Shown here piece after piece: positions 6,898-10,005 of a stretch of 10,005 bases of DNA. Under the pieces are notes generated by a model. The model made no database searches. It was not told the origin of the DNA and saw nothing but the letters and a program-made list of their open reading frames with translations. Positions within the stretch are counted from its first letter, which is position 1; every line of letters starts with the position of its first letter. Where the stretch lies: assembly GCA_046304235.1 (NCBI GenBank), contig JBKCEW010000130.1:1-10005 (forward strand). Reading direction: 5' to 3'. This stretch comes from CANHVK01 sp046304235 (GTDB lineage Bacteria > Bacteroidota > Bacteroidia > Flavobacteriales_D > Crocinitomicaceae). Position numbers and translations under genes: made by a program.

Positions 6898-9800
6898 TTA
6901 ATTTTTAAAGATTTTAAATGTATAGTTTTGATTTGAATCAATAACATTGATAAAATAAATCCCACTAACAATATTTTTTATTTCAAAAATATTCGCTCCT
7001 ATTTTTTCAAAATCGACATTTTTACCTGTAATAGCTTTAATTTCTACAATCATATTTTGTATTAAATTTTTAATTTCAAATTGATTTGAAATCAATGGGT
7101 TTGGAAAAACAAAAAGTGATAATTCAGAGATTTTTTCTATTCCTAAATTTGTTTTCAAATAACTAGACGTAGAAACACACCCATTCAAATTTACAGCAAC
7201 CATATAAACACCATTTTCTATTACTTTTAATGTTTGAAGGGTATCATTTTCTAATTCAATCCCATCCTTATACCATTGATAATTTACAGATTTTGAAGCG
7301 ATCAAAATGGAATCTTTAAATTCAATAGTAGGAATTGATGGATAGTCTAATTTAACCAGGTTAATACTATCTCTTGAAGAGCAACCATTTAAATTCGTTG
7401 CGAGTAAATTATATTTTCCTGGTATTGAAAATAGATTTTTTGCACTTTTAGGAAAGTCTCCACCATTCCAGTCATAAAAAACAGCACCGCTAGCCTGAAT
7501 AACAACAGGATCGTTATTACAGGAAATCGATTTTGAACCAACAAATTGTAACTTCAAATTAGGTTTTATTGTATCTACCATAATGAGAATACTATCTTTA
7601 CCAATACAACCCTTTTCATCTTTTCCTTTAAGAACGACCATACCAGAGTCGATAATTTGGTTTGTTAAACCAGTTGTATTTTTTCCACGATTCCAAGTGA
7701 AAGTTTCTATACCTACAGTACTCAAATCAATGCTTTTTTGCTTACATGTGATGTACTGACTATTGGAGTTATTTAAAATGAATACGGAAGGAATTAGATC
7801 TTTTTTAATTAAGATTGAATCAGAATTTGAGCAATTATTTTTTCCAGTTCCTGTAACTTTATAAATACCTGGAATTGAAATTAAATTCGAATCTCTATCT
7901 AAAAAAGAACCTCCACTCCATACATATTTTTCTGCACCAGAAACTATTAACTTAACAGGATCTCCAAAACAAGTAATCGTTTTTGAGTCATTATTAAAAA
8001 TAGATACCTTCGGTTTAACTGTATCAATTTGTATTTTGATAGAATCTTTAGAAAAACAATTTTTTTCATCATACGATTTAAATTGATATACTCCAGGTAT
8101 TGAAAAAGTTTTTGTAATAGAATTAGATAAATCACTCCAAATTATTGAACTAACAGGTTTTTCTCCAAGGATTTGTACTTTAGCAGGCAAAGAACATTGA
8201 ATTACTGAATCTCCTTTATTTAAAACTGAATTCGATGTTTTCATTAATAATTCTAAAGCGTTTGCAATTCCATACCCATATGCATAATTTGGTAAGTTCC
8301 CTGTATAAGTATTAATAGAAGCAGAATTTGTTAATTCATTTTTAAAATCTTGATATGTTGCCTTTGAACATTTTTCTAAAAATAAAGCAGCTATACCTGC
8401 AATCACAGGTGAAGACATGGAAGTACCTCCATTTAAAGAATGCATTCCGCCCTCATCTATTTTATTATTTCTATTAGGATCATTTAATATATAAAGTGGG
8501 GCAGAGGATAAAGTATAATTCCCTGCTGCTGCAATATCAGGCTTAATTACCTTTTTTCTATTCGGACCTTTTGAGGAACTAGTAAAAATTTTACCTACAG
8601 GAAAATCACTAAAATAAGAATTTCCATCTTTAGCTTTGTATGAATAACGATTTGATATATTTCCTACAGTAATTACTTTTTCTGAAGAAATAAAAGAAGA
8701 AAAAATCGTTTGTAAAGTATCTGCAATTATATAATTTTTAATTGATGGTAACACATCAATGGTTGGTAGATTTGTTGTAATAAAATCAGAATATGTTTTA
8801 CCATTACTTCGCTTATTTAATTCACCACTCCAACCATCAAAACTACCTGTTCCTGTAGTTCTGAATTGAAAATAATAATTTGTACTATCTACAGAAGTAA
8901 CTACCCATTCAATTCTTGCAACATGATTTACAATAGAAGCATAATAATCAATGTATGCTAATTTATTCCCTGAATAAGCATATAATGTATCCCTAAATGC
9001 ACCGGGTGATTTGGTATAAATTTGATTGAAATTTCGAAAAGGTGTAGAACCTCGAAAAGCATAATTTCCAGTATTTAGATTTGCGCCTGAACTAATATTA
9101 ACATTCGAAAAATCAATTGAATCTGACCACATATCAACATAAATTGTATTCACTCCCGCAATTCCATTTACAGATGGTTTTACCCAATAAAAGGAAGTAT
9201 CAGAATGTACATCAACATGAATGTGATATTTTCCAGCATTACCAGAATTACCTGCTGAAGCAACAACTATTCGACCAGGCTTTTCATCTAAAAGAGCTTC
9301 GATTTTTTCGGATGCAGGATCTGTGCCATCATGAGAACCGAACTGAACACCATTACTTATATTGATAACTGCTGGTAAGCCCAAACTATCTGCTATTTTA
9401 AAAATATAATCACAAGCATCTGCAACTGTTAAAGTCCAACTTGAAGCAGATAAATTGGTTTCAACCATAACAATAATTGCATTTGGCGCCATACCTTTAT
9501 TTCTTCCATTCGCTCTTCCATTTCCAGCTGCAATCCCTGTCACATTTGTACCGTGTCCAGAATTATCCACAGCTGTACATTTACCATTATCAATATCATC
9601 TTTTGACCAAACCATTCCATAGTTATAAGGCTTTGGAATATTTGAAGGAAACTTATCTGATTGATCCCAATATCTATAAATTCGAGTTTTCCCCAAACTA
9701 TCTTTAAAATCTTCATGTAAAAAATCAACACCTGAATCAATAATTCCAACAACTACATTTTTACCAGTAAACTGACTTGGAAGATTTAAACCTAATTGAA

Positions 9801-10005
9801 CATCATTTACTTTGTGAAGAAGTCTCGAAGAGTCATTTAATAAATTTGGTTCTGAAAAATCTGAATATACATACCTCCCAATTTCAGAATTTAATAAATG
9901 AAAATATGCTTTACCTTTCATTCGTAAATAAAACCAATTATTTGTTTTATTTACGATTGTATAACCTTCTGATTTTAAAAAACGCTCAACATAAATATTA
10001 TTGGC
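6898..10005 (-). CDS. Secreted subtilisin-like (S8) serine protease with T9SS C-terminal signal, 5' end missing
   Basis: This gene encodes an exported S8-family endopeptidase. Numbering below starts from the Met codon at 9921, but the frame stays open for 28 more codons to the right edge. That Met is therefore internal, and the signal peptide and most of the propeptide lie outside. The visible N-terminus (VERFLKSEGY..., before the Met) looks like propeptide. The catalytic triad is Asp62 in GIIDSGVDF, His123 in NSGHGTNVTG and Ser501 in GGTSMSSP. The oxyanion Asn is Asn225 in SAGNSG. Between Asn225 and Ser501 lie 275 residues, against about 65 in subtilisin, so an extra beta-rich domain of about 200 residues is inserted there (roughly 231-410). 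After the catalytic domain come four 75-residue Cys-containing repeats (572-871), a degenerate fifth (872-925) and a type A T9SS sorting domain (936-1007). The product is expected to cross the outer membrane and be released or anchored to the surface. Its substrate is unknown. Confidence 0.95.
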   Translation of the reverse strand, partial: ANNIYVERFLKSEGYTIVNKTNNWFYLRMKGKAYFHLLNSEIGRYVYSDFSEPNLLNDSSRLLHKVNDVQLGLNLPSQFTGKNVVVGIIDSGVDFLHEDFKDSLGKTRIYRYWDQSDKFPSNIPKPYNYGMVWSKDDIDNGKCTAVDNSGHGTNVTGIAAGNGRANGRNKGMAPNAIIVMVETNLSASSWTLTVADACDYIFKIADSLGLPAVINISNGVQFGSHDGTDPASEKIEALLDEKPGRIVVASAGNSGNAGKYHIHVDVHSDTSFYWVKPSVNGIAGVNTIYVDMWSDSIDFSNVNISSGANLNTGNYAFRGSTPFRNFNQIYTKSPGAFRDTLYAYSGNKLAYIDYYASIVNHVARIEWVVTSVDSTNYYFQFRTTGTGSFDGWSGELNKRSNGKTYSDFITTNLPTIDVLPSIKNYIIADTLQTIFSSFISSEKVITVGNISNRYSYKAKDGNSYFSDFPVGKIFTSSSKGPNRKKVIKPDIAAAGNYTLSSAPLYILNDPNRNNKIDEGGMHSLNGGTSMSSPVIAGIAALFLEKCSKATYQDFKNELTNSASINTYTGNLPNYAYGYGIANALELLMKTSNSVLNKGDSVIQCSLPAKVQILGEKPVSSIIWSDLSNSITKTFSIPGVYQFKSYDEKNCFSKDSIKIQIDTVKPKVSIFNNDSKTITCFGDPVKLIVSGAEKYVWSGGSFLDRDSNLISIPGIYKVTGTGKNNCSNSDSILIKKDLIPSVFILNNSNSQYITCKQKSIDLSTVGIETFTWNRGKNTTGLTNQIIDSGMVVLKGKDEKGCIGKDSILIMVDTIKPNLKLQFVGSKSISCNNDPVVIQASGAVFYDWNGGDFPKSAKNLFSIPGKYNLLATNLNGCSSRDSINLVKLDYPSIPTIEFKDSILIASKSVNYQWYKDGIELENDTLQTLKVIENGVYMVAVNLNGCVSTSSYLKTNLGIEKISELSLFVFPNPLISNQFEIKNLIQNMIVEIKAITGKNVDFEKIGANIFEIKNIVSGIYFINVIDSNQNYTFKIFKN
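6901..7116 (-). other. Type IX secretion C-terminal sorting domain (type A)
   Basis: The last 72 codons of the protease encode a T9SS sorting domain. It opens with LFVFPNPL (936-943), the typical P-N-P motif, continues with a beta-strand region around IVEIKAITGK (958-967), has the late SGIYFINV motif (986-993), and ends in the basic, aromatic TFKIFKN. In Bacteroidetes this domain directs cargo through the outer membrane and is then cleaved. It implies that the host has a PorU/PorV-type secretion system elsewhere in the genome. Confidence 0.9.
7309..8208 (-). repeat. Four tandem 75-residue Cys-containing repeats in the protease
   Basis: Residues 572-871 of the protease form four units of exactly 75 residues (225 bases): 8208-7984, 7983-7759, 7758-7534 and 7533-7309. 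Cys at unit position 5 falls at 576, 651, 726 and 801. Cys at position 51 falls at 622, 697, 772 and 847. A DSI motif falls at 626, 701, 776 and 851. S-I-P-G (IDSG in unit 3) falls at 607, 682, 757 and 832. A Trp occurs about 20 residues after the first Cys. The pattern fits Ig-like or PKD-like beta domains, each with a possible 46-residue disulfide loop. The units differ considerably in sequence, so the duplication is old. They may act as a stalk or bind a surface ligand. Confidence 0.88.

Noticed and set aside
9117..9707. Several open frames overlapping the protease catalytic domain
   Set aside because: They overlap conserved triad regions in other frames and have biased, His/Tyr/Leu-rich composition expected from shadow frames.
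6898..10005. Possible new defence or mobile system around the protease
   Set aside because: The T9SS signal and repeats mark it as an ordinary secreted cargo protein, and no partner genes of a defence system lie beside it.

Overview
The window looks like chromosomal DNA from a low-GC Bacteroidetes bacterium, most likely a member of Flavobacteriales. The support is a DUF5606 family protein, a BatA-type membrane protein, a secreted S8 protease ending in a type IX secretion (T9SS) sorting domain, matches to the Bacteroidetes -7 promoter element (TAnnTTTG), and strong AT bias. No tRNA, rRNA, CRISPR array, insertion sequence or phage gene is visible.

Layout from left to right. Bases 1 to 5551 hold a compact leftward cluster read in the order uvrA, BatA/vWA membrane protein, dihydroorotase-like protein. 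The gaps are only 9 and 12 bases, so the three are probably one operon. The dihydroorotase-like gene runs off the left edge. A 104-base divergent intergenic region (5552-5655) separates uvrA from a rightward gene for a small, degenerate DEAD-box-like protein (5656-6273). That gene converges on a DUF5606 gene (6341-6847, minus strand), and a hairpin terminator lies between them. From 6898 to the right edge is a large minus-strand gene for a secreted subtilisin-like protease with four 75-residue Cys-containing repeats, a fifth degenerate repeat and a C-terminal T9SS signal. Its reading frame stays open to the last base, so its true start lies outside the window.

Functionally this is a mixed region: DNA repair (UvrA), an envelope protein of unknown role, a probably non-catalytic dihydroorotase homologue, a likely RecA-fold pseudoenzyme, a conserved Bacteroidetes protein and an exported protease. 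I see no clearly new multi-gene system. The points most worth a second look are the lost metal ligands in the dihydroorotase homologue, the helicase-like protein without its ATPase motifs, the exact 75-residue repeat period in the protease, and the TTG start and incomplete first zinc site of UvrA.
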